Assembly: GCF_944390595.1 (NCBI RefSeq)
Contig: NZ_CALXRN010000118.1
Location: 1-44,510, forward strand
Origin: an uncultured Brachyspira sp.
GTDB lineage: Bacteria > Spirochaetota > Brachyspiria > Brachyspirales > Brachyspiraceae
Length of the DNA: 44,510 nucleotides
Direction: 5' to 3'
Position numbers and translations under genes: made by a program. Shown here piece after piece: positions 36,630 to 44,510 of this stretch. The notes under the pieces are model-generated. The model searched no databases, had not been told where the DNA came from, and saw nothing but the letters and a program-made list of their open reading frames with translations. How positions within the stretch are numbered: position 1 is the first letter of the stretch; each line of letters opens with the position of its first letter.

Positions 36630-38030
36630 ATGGACAATAATATATTAACATTGGAAGAAATAAATAATTTGGCAGAAAAAAACTATAATAAAAAATTTGA
36701 TAAAACTACTTCATTCATAGATGATTCTCTTATATCAAATGTTCTTACAAAAGATAAAAACACAGCTGTTCCAAGCAAAGTTATAAAATATATTTTAGGA
36801 GAATACTTACAAATAAAAGAGGCATACAGACTAAGAAATGCCGATTTAATAGGATATTCTTTAGACAGTGAAAGTTTAAGCGAATGCCTTGAAAATGTAT
36901 ATAATATTTGGAATGAAGATAATAAAACTAAATCTATACTTTATCCATACTGCATATTTGCAAATAATATTCAGCTTGATAAACTCTATCAAAGAGCAAA
37001 AGCTATAGGAAGCAGCAGGGCTAAACTCTCATGCTTCATGCTTGAGGCAATAGCTCTAAGCGGTACAAAGAAAGGTTTAGGATTAGTATATGAAGCATCA
37101 AGAAAATTCAAGCAAAACAGCGTAAGAAACACGTGTTCAGAGATTTTATACAATATAACTAAGAAACTAAAAATAAGCAAAGAGGCTTTTGCTGATAAGA
37201 TTATACCTGACTTTGATTTTAATAAAAACGGTATTAGAATTGTAGAAAGCGATGGTAAAAAATTTAGGATAACATTAAATTCAGATTTTACCATATCAAT
37301 ATTTGATGAATTAAAAAATAAAGAATTCAAAACATTCCCAAAAGATTTTCCAGAAGAAGCAAAAAAAGAATTATCAAAAATTAAAAGTGAAATAAACAAA
37401 GTATTAAAAACACAAACAGAACGTCTGCTATTGGTATTTATGGATGCTAGAAAATGGACGCTCACAGAATGGAAAGAAGTATTTTTTGAAAATCCTCTTA
37501 TGAAAGCATTTGCTGTTAAACTTATTTGGGGAATATATGATGAAAACAATAATTTATTAAATACATTCAGATATATGGAAGACGGTTCATTCAATAATAT
37601 AGATGATGAGGAAATAAAAATAGATGATAATTCTTTAATAAGTTTGGTAAGTCCTGTAGAAATTAATAAAGAATTAATAGAAAAATGGAAAAACCAGCTT
37701 TCAGATTATGATATAATACAGCCTTTCAATCAATTATCAGAATATACAAAAGAAGAATTAATTTCAAAGATTCCAAAAAAAGTAACTGTAGGAAATATAA
37801 AAAATACAGCACAAAAACTAGGAATGGAAAAGGAAGAAGGAGACGGAGGATATATTGAAGGATATTTTATACATGATTCATATAATAATGCTTTGATATA
37901 TATTTCTGTATCAAATCTGTATTACGGTTCTGCCAACAATGATGAAACAAATATAAAGATTAATTTTAAAAATTCTGATAACAGATTTGAGTATGGGGCT
38001 TATTTGATATTATCTAATTATTTGAAATAA
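36630..38030 (+). CDS. DUF4132-domain protein
   Basis: 466 residues, soluble, no signal peptide. The N-terminal half is helical and repeat-like (for example AKAIGSSRAKLSCFMLEAIALSG, resembling HEAT-type helices). The middle contains RLLLVFMDARKWTLTEWKEVFFENPLMKAFAVKLIWG, the hallmark of DUF4132, a domain also found in MolR/WGR-type proteins. The N-terminal WGR domain of longer homologues is not seen. The role is unknown in the family. It has its own promoter and a strong terminator, so it is a single-gene unit. AGGA lies upstream of the ATG. Confidence 0.78.
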   Translation: MDNNILTLEEINNLAEKNYNKKFDKTTSFIDDSLISNVLTKDKNTAVPSKVIKYILGEYLQIKEAYRLRNADLIGYSLDSESLSECLENVYNIWNEDNKTKSILYPYCIFANNIQLDKLYQRAKAIGSSRAKLSCFMLEAIALSGTKKGLGLVYEASRKFKQNSVRNTCSEILYNITKKLKISKEAFADKIIPDFDFNKNGIRIVESDGKKFRITLNSDFTISIFDELKNKEFKTFPKDFPEEAKKELSKIKSEINKVLKTQTERLLLVFMDARKWTLTEWKEVFFENPLMKAFAVKLIWGIYDENNNLLNTFRYMEDGSFNNIDDEEIKIDDNSLISLVSPVEINKELIEKWKNQLSDYDIIQPFNQLSEYTKEELISKIPKKVTVGNIKNTAQKLGMEKEEGDGGYIEGYFIHDSYNNALIYISVSNLYYGSANNDETNIKINFKNSDNRFEYGAYLILSNYLK

Positions 38031-38043
38031 AAATAATACCAAT

Positions 38044-38076
38044 AAAAAAAGAGGGAGAATTAATCCCTCTTTTTTT
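38044..38076. terminator. Bidirectional terminator between DUF4132 gene and oppA pseudogene
   Basis: A perfect 13-bp stem (A7GAGGGA with TCCCTCTT-T5) surrounds a seven-base loop. Its A and T tracts make it work in both directions. Confidence 0.9.
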
Positions 38077-38096
38077 ATTTAATATATAAAAATATT

Positions 38097-39706
38097 TTAT
38101 TCTTTATATGAATAATAGAATTTATGTACTGATAGAGGATCATACATAACATCTTTTAATTTAGGGGAAACCAATAAAGGCTCAGAATAGAAATACATAG
38201 GTATTATAGCAAAATTCTCTATCAATATAGCCTCAGCCTTATGCATAGCCTCCATTCTTACAGCTTGATCTGATGTATTTAAAGCTGTTTTTATATACTC
38301 ATCATATTGAGCATTACTGAAAGATGAGAAATTATAAGGAGAATAACTTGCAAATAATTCTAAGAAGTTTATAGGGTCATTAAAATCAGCAAACCATCCG
38401 CCTCTTGCTATTGTGAAATCTCTTGAAAACCTTCTGCTTAAAAATACTGCTAGCTCCTCTTGAACTATTTTTGTATCTATACCTAAATTTTCTTTCCACA
38501 TCTGCTGAACAGCCTCAAAAATTGCTACATTTATTCCAGGATCAGAATTGAATTCAAATACAGGAAAACCATCGCCATTTGGATATCCTGCCTCAGCCAT
38601 TAATTTTTTGGCTTCTTCTACATTTTGTTTATAACTTTGACTGCCTGCATCAAAATATTCTCCGCCGTTCTCTCTAAAGTCGCCGTTTGCATCTTTTACT
38701 CCATAAGGTACAAATACACTTGCCGCTTTCTCTCCGCCTTTTGTTATTTGTTTTACTATATACTCTCTATCAATAGCCAAAGCTAAAGCCTTACGAACTC
38801 TAACATCTTTTAACACTTCATTAGTTGTGCTTAAACAATAAAAGAAAGAAGCCAATGAAGGTTTTATCTGAAGCAAACCCTCATCTTGTAAAGTAGGAAT
38901 ATCCTGTGTAGGAAGTATTTTAGAAAAATCTATAGAACCTTCTTTAATTCCTGCAACAGATGCTGTTTCATTCTGCATTATAATAAAGTTTAATTTTTCA
39001 GCTATAATAGAATCGCTGTTCCAATAATTAGTATTTTTTACCATAACTATTTTATCATCAGCACTTACTTCAATAGTTGTATAAGGCCCGTTTCCTATAT
39101 ATGTTTTTGCATCCAAACTCCATTTATCTCCATACTGTTCTATAATCTCCTTTCTTACTGGAAAGAATACTGAGAATGTTGTTAAATCCAAGAAATATGC
39201 AGTAGGACGCTCAAGCATTACTTCGAGTGTATAATCATCTATAGCCTTAACTCCCAAATTATCAGGTGTTAATTCTCCGGACATAATTTTATCAGCATTT
39301 TTTATAGGAGACATTAAATAATTATAATCGCTTACAGTTACAGGATCAACAACTCTTCTCCATGTATAAACAAAATCATTAGCTGTAACTATTTTACCAT
39401 CATTCCATTTAGCATTTGTTCTTAAATGAAATACATATCTAGTGCCGTTATCAAACTCTTCCCAGCTTTCTGCAACCCCGCCTACTATATTGCCTGATTT
39501 ATCAGTTCTAGTTAATCCTTCAAATGCATGAGAAATATAATATGAACCTATTAATGTTAAACTTAAACTAGGATCCATAGTTTTTACTGAGGACCTAAAT
39601 TTATATTTATTGTATTTTTGTCATCAGATGATTTTGAAGATGAACATGAAATAGATAATATCAATACAAATATTAATATAAAAATAGGCTTTAACTTATT
39701 ATCCAT
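38097..39706 (-). pseudogene. Third OppA-type lipoprotein gene, frameshifted after the signal peptide
   Basis: A normal start lies at 39706 with AGGAG upstream. It encodes a lipoprotein signal (FVLILSISCSSSK, C21) and NTININ-LGPQ, then hits TAA at 39586-39584. The remainder of a complete OppA (MDPSLSLTLIGSYYISHAFEGL to the end at 38097, 493 residues) continues in another frame. Comparison with the two intact paralogues (GPEPNTIDPS) indicates loss of one base between GPQ and KTMDP. The downstream part could begin at the ATG at 39578, but it would lack a signal and a ribosome site. The body is otherwise undamaged, so the change looks recent or is a sequencing error. Confidence 0.85.
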
Positions 39707-39737
39707 TTTATTATACTCCTTAAATATTATGGACACC

Positions 39738-39765
39738 ATTATATATTTCACACATACACTGTCAA
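39738..39765 (-). promoter_or_regulatory. Consensus promoter of the frameshifted oppA
   Basis: On the minus strand TTGACA (39765-39760), 16 bases, TATAAT (39743-39738): both hexamers are perfect. Confidence 0.75.
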
Positions 39766-39896
39766 GCCAAAATTTTCAATTGAAAACTTTTTAAGTTACA
39801 TCCTTCTAACAAATCTATAATAAAAAATTATAAAAATAAAAATTAATTTTGTAATACAGGAACTTTTTTAAAATTGATACGTCTAATATTATATAA

Positions 39897-40007
39897 ATAA
39901 AGTTACTTTGAACACTTAGAGGTTTATGGTAATATTTAAGTTATCTTAAAATGTTTTGGAGGTTCATTTTAAGATACTTTATAACAATACGTTTAAAGTA
40001 ACTTTAT
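39897..40007. promoter_or_regulatory. Nested inverted repeats upstream of the Spy-like gene
   Basis: This fills most of the 323-base gap 39707-40029; the rest holds only the minus-strand promoter at 39738-39765 and AT-rich sequence. Outer arms: ATAAAGTTACTTTGAAC (39897-39913) against GTTTAAAGTAACTTTAT (39991-40007), 17 positions with one wobble. Inner arms: TATCTTAAAATG (39942-39953) against CATTTTAAGATA (39965-39976), perfect. Each outer arm also contains the small palindrome AAAGTwACTTT, so the arms may be paired operators, or the whole may fold as a structured leader RNA. A short frame (MVIFKLS, 39926-39949) lies between, starting GAGGTTTATG just as the real gene does. Confidence 0.6.
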
Positions 40008-40035
40008 CCCATATTTATTAAGGAGGTTTATGAAT

Positions 40036-40413
40036 ATGTTTAATAAGAAAATAATATTAATTGCAGCTGTTATGGTGTTATCCTCAATATCATTATTTGC
40101 TAGAGGATACGAAAAAAAATTTGATTATTGCAGAAGGGGTGTTTACGGTAAAAGACTTCCTGATGTTCAATTAACAGTTGAACAAATATCTCAAATAAAA
40201 GATATAAAAAATAAATATTATACTCAAATACAAGATCTAAAATTAGATATTCATAATCAAATTTATACTATAAGATCAGAAATGGCCAAAGAAACACCAG
40301 ATCAAAATATTATAAATAAAGCCATAGATAGTAAAACACAATCATCTGCAGAATTACAGAAAATTAGAATACAGCGTTTTTTAGAAATAGAAAAAGTATA
40401 TAAAACAAAATAA
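40036..40413 (+). CDS. Small periplasmic Spy/CpxP/ZraP-like protein
   Basis: 125 residues. A signal peptide (KKIILIAAVMVLSSISLFA) is followed by a helical, charged mature part. LTVEQISQIKDIKNKY and SSAELQKIRIQRFLEIEKVY resemble the LTxxQ motifs of the CpxP/Spy/ZraP superfamily of envelope-stress chaperones and metal-responsive proteins. Two ATGs are available. AAGGAGG ends only three bases before 40030 but nine bases before 40036, so 40036 is preferred; the difference is two residues. The upstream inverted repeats suggest tight regulation, in keeping with a stress role. A perfect palindromic terminator follows. Confidence 0.72.
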   Translation: MFNKKIILIAAVMVLSSISLFARGYEKKFDYCRRGVYGKRLPDVQLTVEQISQIKDIKNKYYTQIQDLKLDIHNQIYTIRSEMAKETPDQNIINKAIDSKTQSSAELQKIRIQRFLEIEKVYKTK

Positions 40414-40434
40414 TTCTACTAACTTTTCAAACCG

Positions 40435-40460
40435 AGCCTATATATAATTATATATAGGCT
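40435..40460 (+). terminator. Terminator after the Spy-like gene
   Basis: AGCCTATATATAA is followed directly by its exact reverse complement, a 26-bp perfect palindrome, then G and T8. Confidence 0.88.
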
Positions 40461-40481
40461 GTTTTTTTTAACATTAACAAA

Positions 40482-41477
40482 TCAAGGAACATTGATATTT
40501 GAAAGTAAATTTTCTATAATCATATCGCTATTAACATTTTCAGCCTGTGCTTCATAGCTTATGCTTATTCTATGTCTTAATATCTCATAAGCAACGGCTC
40601 TGATATCCTCAGGCATAACAAATCCCCTGCCCTGCATCATAGCATTTGCTTTAGCTGCCTTAGTTAAATATATGCCTGCTCTAGGGGAAGCACCATATTC
40701 TATATACTCTGACTGAAGTTTATACTCTTTTGGATTTCTAGTAGCATCTATAATATTTACTATATAATCTATAAGTCTTTCTTCTATATGTATTTGATTA
40801 GCTAATTTTCTTAATTTTTCTATAGTTTCTATAGTTGTTATAGATTTTAATTCTTCCGGTTTTGAAGATGACATATTTTTTATGATGGTTTTTTCTTCGC
40901 TTTTTGTAGGGTACTGAACTATTACTTTAAGCATAAATCTATCAACCTGTGCTTCCGGAAGAGGATATGTACCCTCTTGTTCTATAGGGTTTTGTGTAGC
41001 TAATACTAAAAATACATCTGGTAATTGATATGTAGTATCACCTATTGTAACTTGATGTTCACCCATAGCCTCAAGCAATGCTGACTGAACTTTAGCAGGA
41101 GAACGGTTTATCTCATCTGCAAGTATTATATTAGAAAATATAGGACCCTGCTTAGGTACGAATACAGAATTTTTTATATCGTAAATCTCTGTTCCTACAA
41201 TATCTGCAGGAAGTAAATCTGGTGTAAACTGTATCCTTTTATATGTAGCATCTATTGTACTAGCCAATGATTTTACAGTTAATGTTTTAGCCAGCCCAGG
41301 TACTCCTTCCAATAATACATGCCCATCACATATAATACCTAAAAGAAGTTTATCTATCATATTTTCCTGACCGATTATAACTTTCTTTATCTCACCTTTT
41401 ATAGCCTGAACAACATCGAGTGCCATTTTTGACGCTTCTGAAATTACTTGTAAATCTTTTGAATTACTGTCTACCAT
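40482..41477 (-). CDS. MoxR-family AAA+ ATPase
   Basis: 331 residues, the usual size. Walker A is LLEGVPGLAKT. Walker B is LADEINRSPAKVQSALLEAMGE. Sensor 1 is LATQNPIEQEGTYPLPEAQVDRF, the classic MoxR string. A C-terminal lid holds the YGASPRAG motif. MoxR ATPases act as cytoplasmic chaperones for vWA or membrane partners, often with DUF58 and Bat proteins. AAGGA lies nine bases before the ATG. It is 32 bases downstream of a BatD-like gene on the same strand; DUF58 and BatA/B genes are not in the window. Confidence 0.94.
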   Translation of the reverse strand: MVDSNSKDLQVISEASKMALDVVQAIKGEIKKVIIGQENMIDKLLLGIICDGHVLLEGVPGLAKTLTVKSLASTIDATYKRIQFTPDLLPADIVGTEIYDIKNSVFVPKQGPIFSNIILADEINRSPAKVQSALLEAMGEHQVTIGDTTYQLPDVFLVLATQNPIEQEGTYPLPEAQVDRFMLKVIVQYPTKSEEKTIIKNMSSSKPEELKSITTIETIEKLRKLANQIHIEERLIDYIVNIIDATRNPKEYKLQSEYIEYGASPRAGIYLTKAAKANAMMQGRGFVMPEDIRAVAYEILRHRISISYEAQAENVNSDMIIENLLSNINVP

Positions 41478-41509
41478 GTATCAATTTCCTTTTCCTTCAT
41501 TGTTTCTAT

Positions 41510-42031
41510 TTATATGTTTTTTAAAGATTTTTTATTTTGTTTATGCTGGTCTATTATAAATTTATAAATTAAAAAAGCAATAAGCAATATTACAATCCAT
41601 TGTCCTATCATAATGAGTATAAACCAAGAACTGAAAACTCTTATATCATACTCTTTTATAATCTCTTCTTCCGGAACCAAACTATTTCCGCGTTCTATAT
41701 TATAATATCTAGCTTCTAATTCCGGTATCTTAAGTTTGCCTTTAGTAATTGGTTTTAATGTATATGTTATTTTATAATTCATAGTAGAAATTTCATTGTC
41801 TTTATGTATAGTTTCGCTTTCTATTTTTTTATTAACAACCTCAAAATCACTTATAGCATTTTCATTTAAACCTTCAACTTTGAATTTACCCGCATCGCCA
41901 GTAAATAAAAGAGAATACTCTATAGTCTGCCATTCATATATACTCTTTTTATTTACTTTCTCTTCAACTATTACTATAGGATATAGTACATTTGTCATAA
42001 TTATTATTAAAAAAATATAATATTTAACCAT
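41510..42031 (-). CDS. Short BatD-like membrane-anchored protein
   Basis: 173 residues. An N-terminal signal or anchor (KYYIFLIIIMTNVLYPIVIV) leads into a beta-sandwich-like domain (IYEWQTIEYSLLFTGDAG through MNYKITYTLKPITKGKLKIPELEARYYN). A single membrane helix (about 135-160) and a Lys-rich tail follow. The phrase PITKGKLKIPELEARYY recalls BatD, but full BatD proteins are several times longer. With MoxR directly downstream this looks like a reduced MoxR/Bat unit. No ribosome site is seen, and TATAAT lies eight bases before the ATG. Confidence 0.6.
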   Translation of the reverse strand: MVKYYIFLIIIMTNVLYPIVIVEEKVNKKSIYEWQTIEYSLLFTGDAGKFKVEGLNENAISDFEVVNKKIESETIHKDNEISTMNYKITYTLKPITKGKLKIPELEARYYNIERGNSLVPEEEIIKEYDIRVFSSWFILIMIGQWIVILLIAFLIYKFIIDQHKQNKKSLKNI

Positions 42032-42039
42032 TAATGTAG

Positions 42040-42066
42040 ATTATATAAAAAATAAAAAAAAGTCAA
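42040..42066 (-). promoter_or_regulatory. Promoter of the BatD-like/MoxR pair, close to the start codon
   Basis: On the minus strand TTGACT (42066-42061), 15 bases, TATAAT (42045-42040), with the ATG eight bases later. Confidence 0.45.
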
Positions 42067-42077
42067 TATAAAAAAAC

Positions 42078-42827
42078 TTACCTTATAAATCTATTAAAAT
42101 CAAAAGTATATGATAAATAAGCACCTATACCAAAATAGAATCCGCTTGCTAATTGCTCTAAATACGGAGTAAAGTTAAGAGAAAGACTAGCATCGCTGTT
42201 CAATACTAAATATGCTCCCAAACCTAAATGATTTAAATAAAGAAATGCGTTATTATAAAAATCATACCCTATATGATACTCTAAATATATGCCGGCAAGG
42301 GAAAACCCAAATAAAGCACCTGGATATACACCAAATGCAGTTTTCAATCTAACAGACTCAACTACTCCGTGCGGATCATTAAAATACATTGGAACTTCAA
42401 AATTTAAAAATATGGTAAAAAAGTCGCCAAATCCTACCAAATAATGAAGCTGAGGATTAAGTCCGAATTTCTGTTTGGATGATCCTGGAAAAAGAACTTC
42501 TACAGCACCTATGAATCCATTAAAAAACTGGAATCTAGGCATTATAGAAAATTGAGGCTGACCTTCCACTCCAACACCAAGTTCTGGAATATATGTTATA
42601 GGTAAAACCCTCGCAAATATATCAAAATTTCTAAGTATACCAAAATTTATCATAATAGGACTTGATAATGTGTACTTTCCTTTAACACCTATCCTATCAT
42701 TATTAACGTAAAGAGTACCGCCAAGACGCAAAGCTCCTGTCATTCCCGTATACATTTTATACGGAAAAGAATAAAGAAATACTGACAGCAGCAACATAAA
42801 AATAAATGTAAAAACAATCTTTTTCAT
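42078..42827 (-). CDS. Predicted outer-membrane beta-barrel protein
   Basis: 249 residues. A signal peptide (KKIVFTFIFMLLLSVFLYS) is followed by a regular succession of amphipathic strands rich in Gly, Phe and Tyr, for example GALRLGGTLYV, FGILRNFDIFARVLP, HYLVGFGDFFTIFLNF and FGIGAYLSYTFDF. The layout fits a barrel of about ten to twelve strands in the outer membrane. No family was recognised. Only a weak GAAG ribosome site is seen. It lies 46 bases upstream of the BatD-like gene on the same strand. Confidence 0.65.
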   Translation of the reverse strand: MKKIVFTFIFMLLLSVFLYSFPYKMYTGMTGALRLGGTLYVNNDRIGVKGKYTLSSPIMINFGILRNFDIFARVLPITYIPELGVGVEGQPQFSIMPRFQFFNGFIGAVEVLFPGSSKQKFGLNPQLHYLVGFGDFFTIFLNFEVPMYFNDPHGVVESVRLKTAFGVYPGALFGFSLAGIYLEYHIGYDFYNNAFLYLNHLGLGAYLVLNSDASLSLNFTPYLEQLASGFYFGIGAYLSYTFDFNRFIR

Positions 42828-42982
42828 AGTATTACATCTTCTACATGTATAATAATATAATAATATGTATACTAATATAATATATTATCTAAAAAATATC
42901 AATAAATAAATATTGATTTCAAATTATAAATAATTGAATTATTTAATAGATTTTAATAATTTAAAGAATTTTAGTCCAAAAT
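42828..42982. other. AT-rich spacer between divergent genes
   Basis: First part of a 308-base non-coding gap. It is nearly all A and T and presumably holds the minus-strand promoter of the barrel gene (TATTAT-type boxes are frequent), but none stands out. The second part (42983-43135) holds the promoter and leader of the MATE gene. Confidence 0.45.
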
Positions 42983-43010
42983 TTGACTTATAAATCGTAT
43001 ATGATATAAT
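42983..43010 (+). promoter_or_regulatory. Strong promoter of the second MATE gene
   Basis: TTGACT (42983-42988), 16 bases, TATAAT (43005-43010), with an extended -10 (TGA directly before TATAAT). The start falls near 43017, at the first leader hairpin. Confidence 0.75.
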
Positions 43011-43015
43011 ACAAG

Positions 43016-43100
43016 CCAAGTTCATCGGAGGACTTATTGGAAATAAAAATACCAAAGGTTGGATAAGATGTCTAATTATTAGATTTCTTATTCAGCCTTT
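43016..43100 (+). promoter_or_regulatory. Structured leader RNA, probable riboswitch or attenuator
   Basis: The leader begins with hairpin AAGTTC-ATCGGA-GGACTT (43018-43035). A TTGG/CCAA pair follows (43037-43040 with 43052-43055) and then a terminator. The four-base elements alternate as CCAA (43016), TTGG (43037), CCAA (43052) and TTGG (43059), the last inside the terminator stem, so competing folds are possible. It stands directly before a MATE exporter gene. The class cannot be fixed from memory; the guanidine-IV (mepA motif) class is a candidate because it precedes MATE genes and acts by termination. Confidence 0.6.
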
Positions 43101-43105
43101 TTTGT
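43054..43105 (+). terminator. Intrinsic terminator in the MATE leader
   Basis: AAAGGTTGGATAAGA (43054-43068) pairs with TCTTATTCAGCCTTT (43086-43100) over 15 positions, two of them wobbles. The inner palindrome TCTAATTATTAGA extends the hairpin. A T-run ends it. It lies 31 bases before the coding start, so it can only serve as a premature terminator or as a marker of conditional expression. Confidence 0.8.
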
Positions 43106-43135
43106 TTTTAAACTTTTAATATTGGAGTTTTATTT

Positions 43136-44455
43136 ATGGATATGCTTAAAACAGACATGAAAAAGATATTTTTTAAGTATTTATCTGCTAGTTTTGGAAG
43201 TGCTTTGATAGCTGCCATTTATTCTATAGTTGATGTTGCTATGGTAGGACAATATGAGGGTGATAATGGGGCTGCCGCTTTGGCCGTATTTGCTCCAATA
43301 TGGAATGTAATATATGGTATAGGTTTACTATTTGGTATAGGAGGTTCTGTACTTTTTAGTAAGGCAAAAGGCTCTGGAGAATATGGTAAATCAAATACTT
43401 TCTTTACTGTATCATTTATTGCTTTATCAATAGTAATATTTATAATTTGGATTTTATCATTAATATTTGAAGATAATATACTTTATTTTTTTGGTGCTGA
43501 TGAAGTTTTATTAAATTTAGCTAAAAGATATTTTCTTCCTATAAAAATTATTCTTCCTTTATTTGCTTTCAGTCAGTTTTTTGCCGCATTCCTTAGAAAT
43601 GATAATGCACCTATGAAAGCCACTTTAGGAGTTATGGCAGGAGGAGTTTTCAATGTATTCGGTGACTATTTCTTTGTATTTGTATGCGACATGGGTATAT
43701 TTGGTGCTGGACTTGCAACTGCTATAGGACAAATTATTACCGCTTCTATATTGATATCGCATTTATTTAGTAAGAAAAATACTTTAAAATTTCAAAAGGT
43801 TAGAGAATTATTTTCATTGTCAAGGAATGTTGCTTCTATTGGTTTTTCTACATTCTTTATAGATATAGCAATGGGAATATTGGCTTTAATGTTTAATAGG
43901 CAAATAATGAAATATTTCGGAACATCAGCTTTGGCAGTTTATTCTGTAATAATAAATATTAATATATTAGTTCAGTCATCAGCTTATGCAATAGGACAAG
44001 CTGCTCAGCCTATAATATCAACGAATCTAGGTGCCGGTAAAATGGACAGAATAAAATCAGCAGTAAAATGCAGTATATTTTCAGCTTTGGTTCTTAGCAT
44101 AGTATATACTTTATTTACATACTTTAATACAGATTTTTTAATGAAAGCATTTATGAAGCCTTCGGAAGAAGCTTTGTCTATATCAAAAAATATTATGAGA
44201 GCTTACTTTATATCATTTCTAATACTACCTTTCAATGTATATGCAACTTACTATTTCCAAGCGATAATGAAGCCTTCATCTTCTTTTATAATTGCTGTAT
44301 TAAGAGGACTTGTAATAAGCGGTATTTTAATATTTATAATGCCTTTAATATTTGTTAAAGACAGTATATGGTATGTTATGCCTATTACAGAAGTTTTAAC
44401 TTTTATTATTGTTATGGTGTTTTTTATTAAATACAGAACTATATATTCAAAATAG
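43136..44455 (+). CDS. MATE-family efflux transporter, MepA-like
   Basis: 439 residues and about twelve membrane helices. It has SLxxAIYSIVDVAMVGQYEG-type openings, GIGGSVLFSKAKGSG, GVFNVFGDYFFVF and QAAQPIISTNLGAGKMDR, which suit the MepA branch. It would export a small cation or drug at the inner membrane. GGAG lies eight bases before the ATG at 43136. It differs clearly from the MATE gene at 17 kb. The leader with an internal terminator implies that a ligand or translation event controls its transcription. Confidence 0.93.
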   Translation: MDMLKTDMKKIFFKYLSASFGSALIAAIYSIVDVAMVGQYEGDNGAAALAVFAPIWNVIYGIGLLFGIGGSVLFSKAKGSGEYGKSNTFFTVSFIALSIVIFIIWILSLIFEDNILYFFGADEVLLNLAKRYFLPIKIILPLFAFSQFFAAFLRNDNAPMKATLGVMAGGVFNVFGDYFFVFVCDMGIFGAGLATAIGQIITASILISHLFSKKNTLKFQKVRELFSLSRNVASIGFSTFFIDIAMGILALMFNRQIMKYFGTSALAVYSVIININILVQSSAYAIGQAAQPIISTNLGAGKMDRIKSAVKCSIFSALVLSIVYTLFTYFNTDFLMKAFMKPSEEALSISKNIMRAYFISFLILPFNVYATYYFQAIMKPSSSFIIAVLRGLVISGILIFIMPLIFVKDSIWYVMPITEVLTFIIVMVFFIKYRTIYSK

Positions 44456-44510
44456 TTATATTAATTATAGAAATAATTATTAAATTTAATATAATTAAAT
44501 AAAAATATAA

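Noticed and set aside
36989-37594. Open frame of 201 codons antisense to the DUF4132 gene
   Set aside because: Long only because the sense gene is AT-rich with few antisense stops. There is no start signal, and the sense protein has a real domain.
39897-40007. Small insertion element (MITE) with terminal inverted repeats
   Set aside because: No convincing target-site duplication is visible at 39890-39896 and 40008-40014. Kept only as one of several possibilities until a genome-wide copy search.
1-44510. tRNA, rRNA, CRISPR arrays, insertion sequences
   Set aside because: Intergenic regions were read for cloverleaf-like GC-rich segments, regular spacer repeats and transposase motifs; none was found.

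Overview
The window is about 27-30% GC by eye. It carries a spirochaete-type mix: a large family of dCache chemoreceptors, a single-domain FlgJ-like rod protein, outer-membrane barrels with lipoproteins, and expanded OppA-type lipoproteins. This points to a spirochaete, most likely Brachyspira. The assignment rests on protein style and composition, not on a database match.

Layout. 0-2.2 kb: end of glyQ (partial), then a convergent pheA-aroK aromatic amino-acid operon. 2.2-5.9 kb: a fructose operon (DeoR-type regulator, 1-phosphofructokinase, EIIABC permease) behind four helically phased 10-bp repeats. 6-9.3 kb: two tandem OppA-type lipoproteins. 9.3-16.9 kb: a chemoreceptor array with two intact receptors, one receptor lacking its signalling tip, and one broken by a single in-frame stop. 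17-23.7 kb: MATE exporter, FlgJ-like rod protein, a 964-residue chemoreceptor with an extra C-terminal domain, and MurJ. 23.8-27.1 kb: a PIN-type toxin-antitoxin pair divergent from a two-gene operon of an HTH protein and an OLD-type ATPase/TOPRIM nuclease, with twin palindromic operators between them. This is the best candidate for an accessory defence module. 27.3-30.8 kb: rhodanese, DUF2752 protein, a small barrel and a short TonB-receptor-like protein. 30.9-33.6 kb: polA. 34-38 kb: a lipoprotein with two cystatin-like repeats, a von Willebrand A protein and a DUF4132 protein. 38.1-39.7 kb: a third oppA copy, frameshifted just after its signal peptide although its promoter is perfect. 40-42.8 kb: a Spy/CpxP-like protein behind nested inverted repeats, then MoxR, a BatD-like protein and an outer-membrane barrel on the other strand. 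43-44.5 kb: a second MATE exporter behind a strong promoter and a leader with an intrinsic terminator, which looks like a riboswitch or attenuator.

The main themes are nutrient sensing and uptake (PTS, OppA, chemoreceptors), envelope functions, and one accessory island. Two members of expanded families (one chemoreceptor, one oppA) each carry a single disabling change, and a third (a receptor without a signalling tip) has an internal deletion. Paralogue turnover is therefore visible. No tRNA, rRNA, CRISPR array or insertion sequence was recognised.
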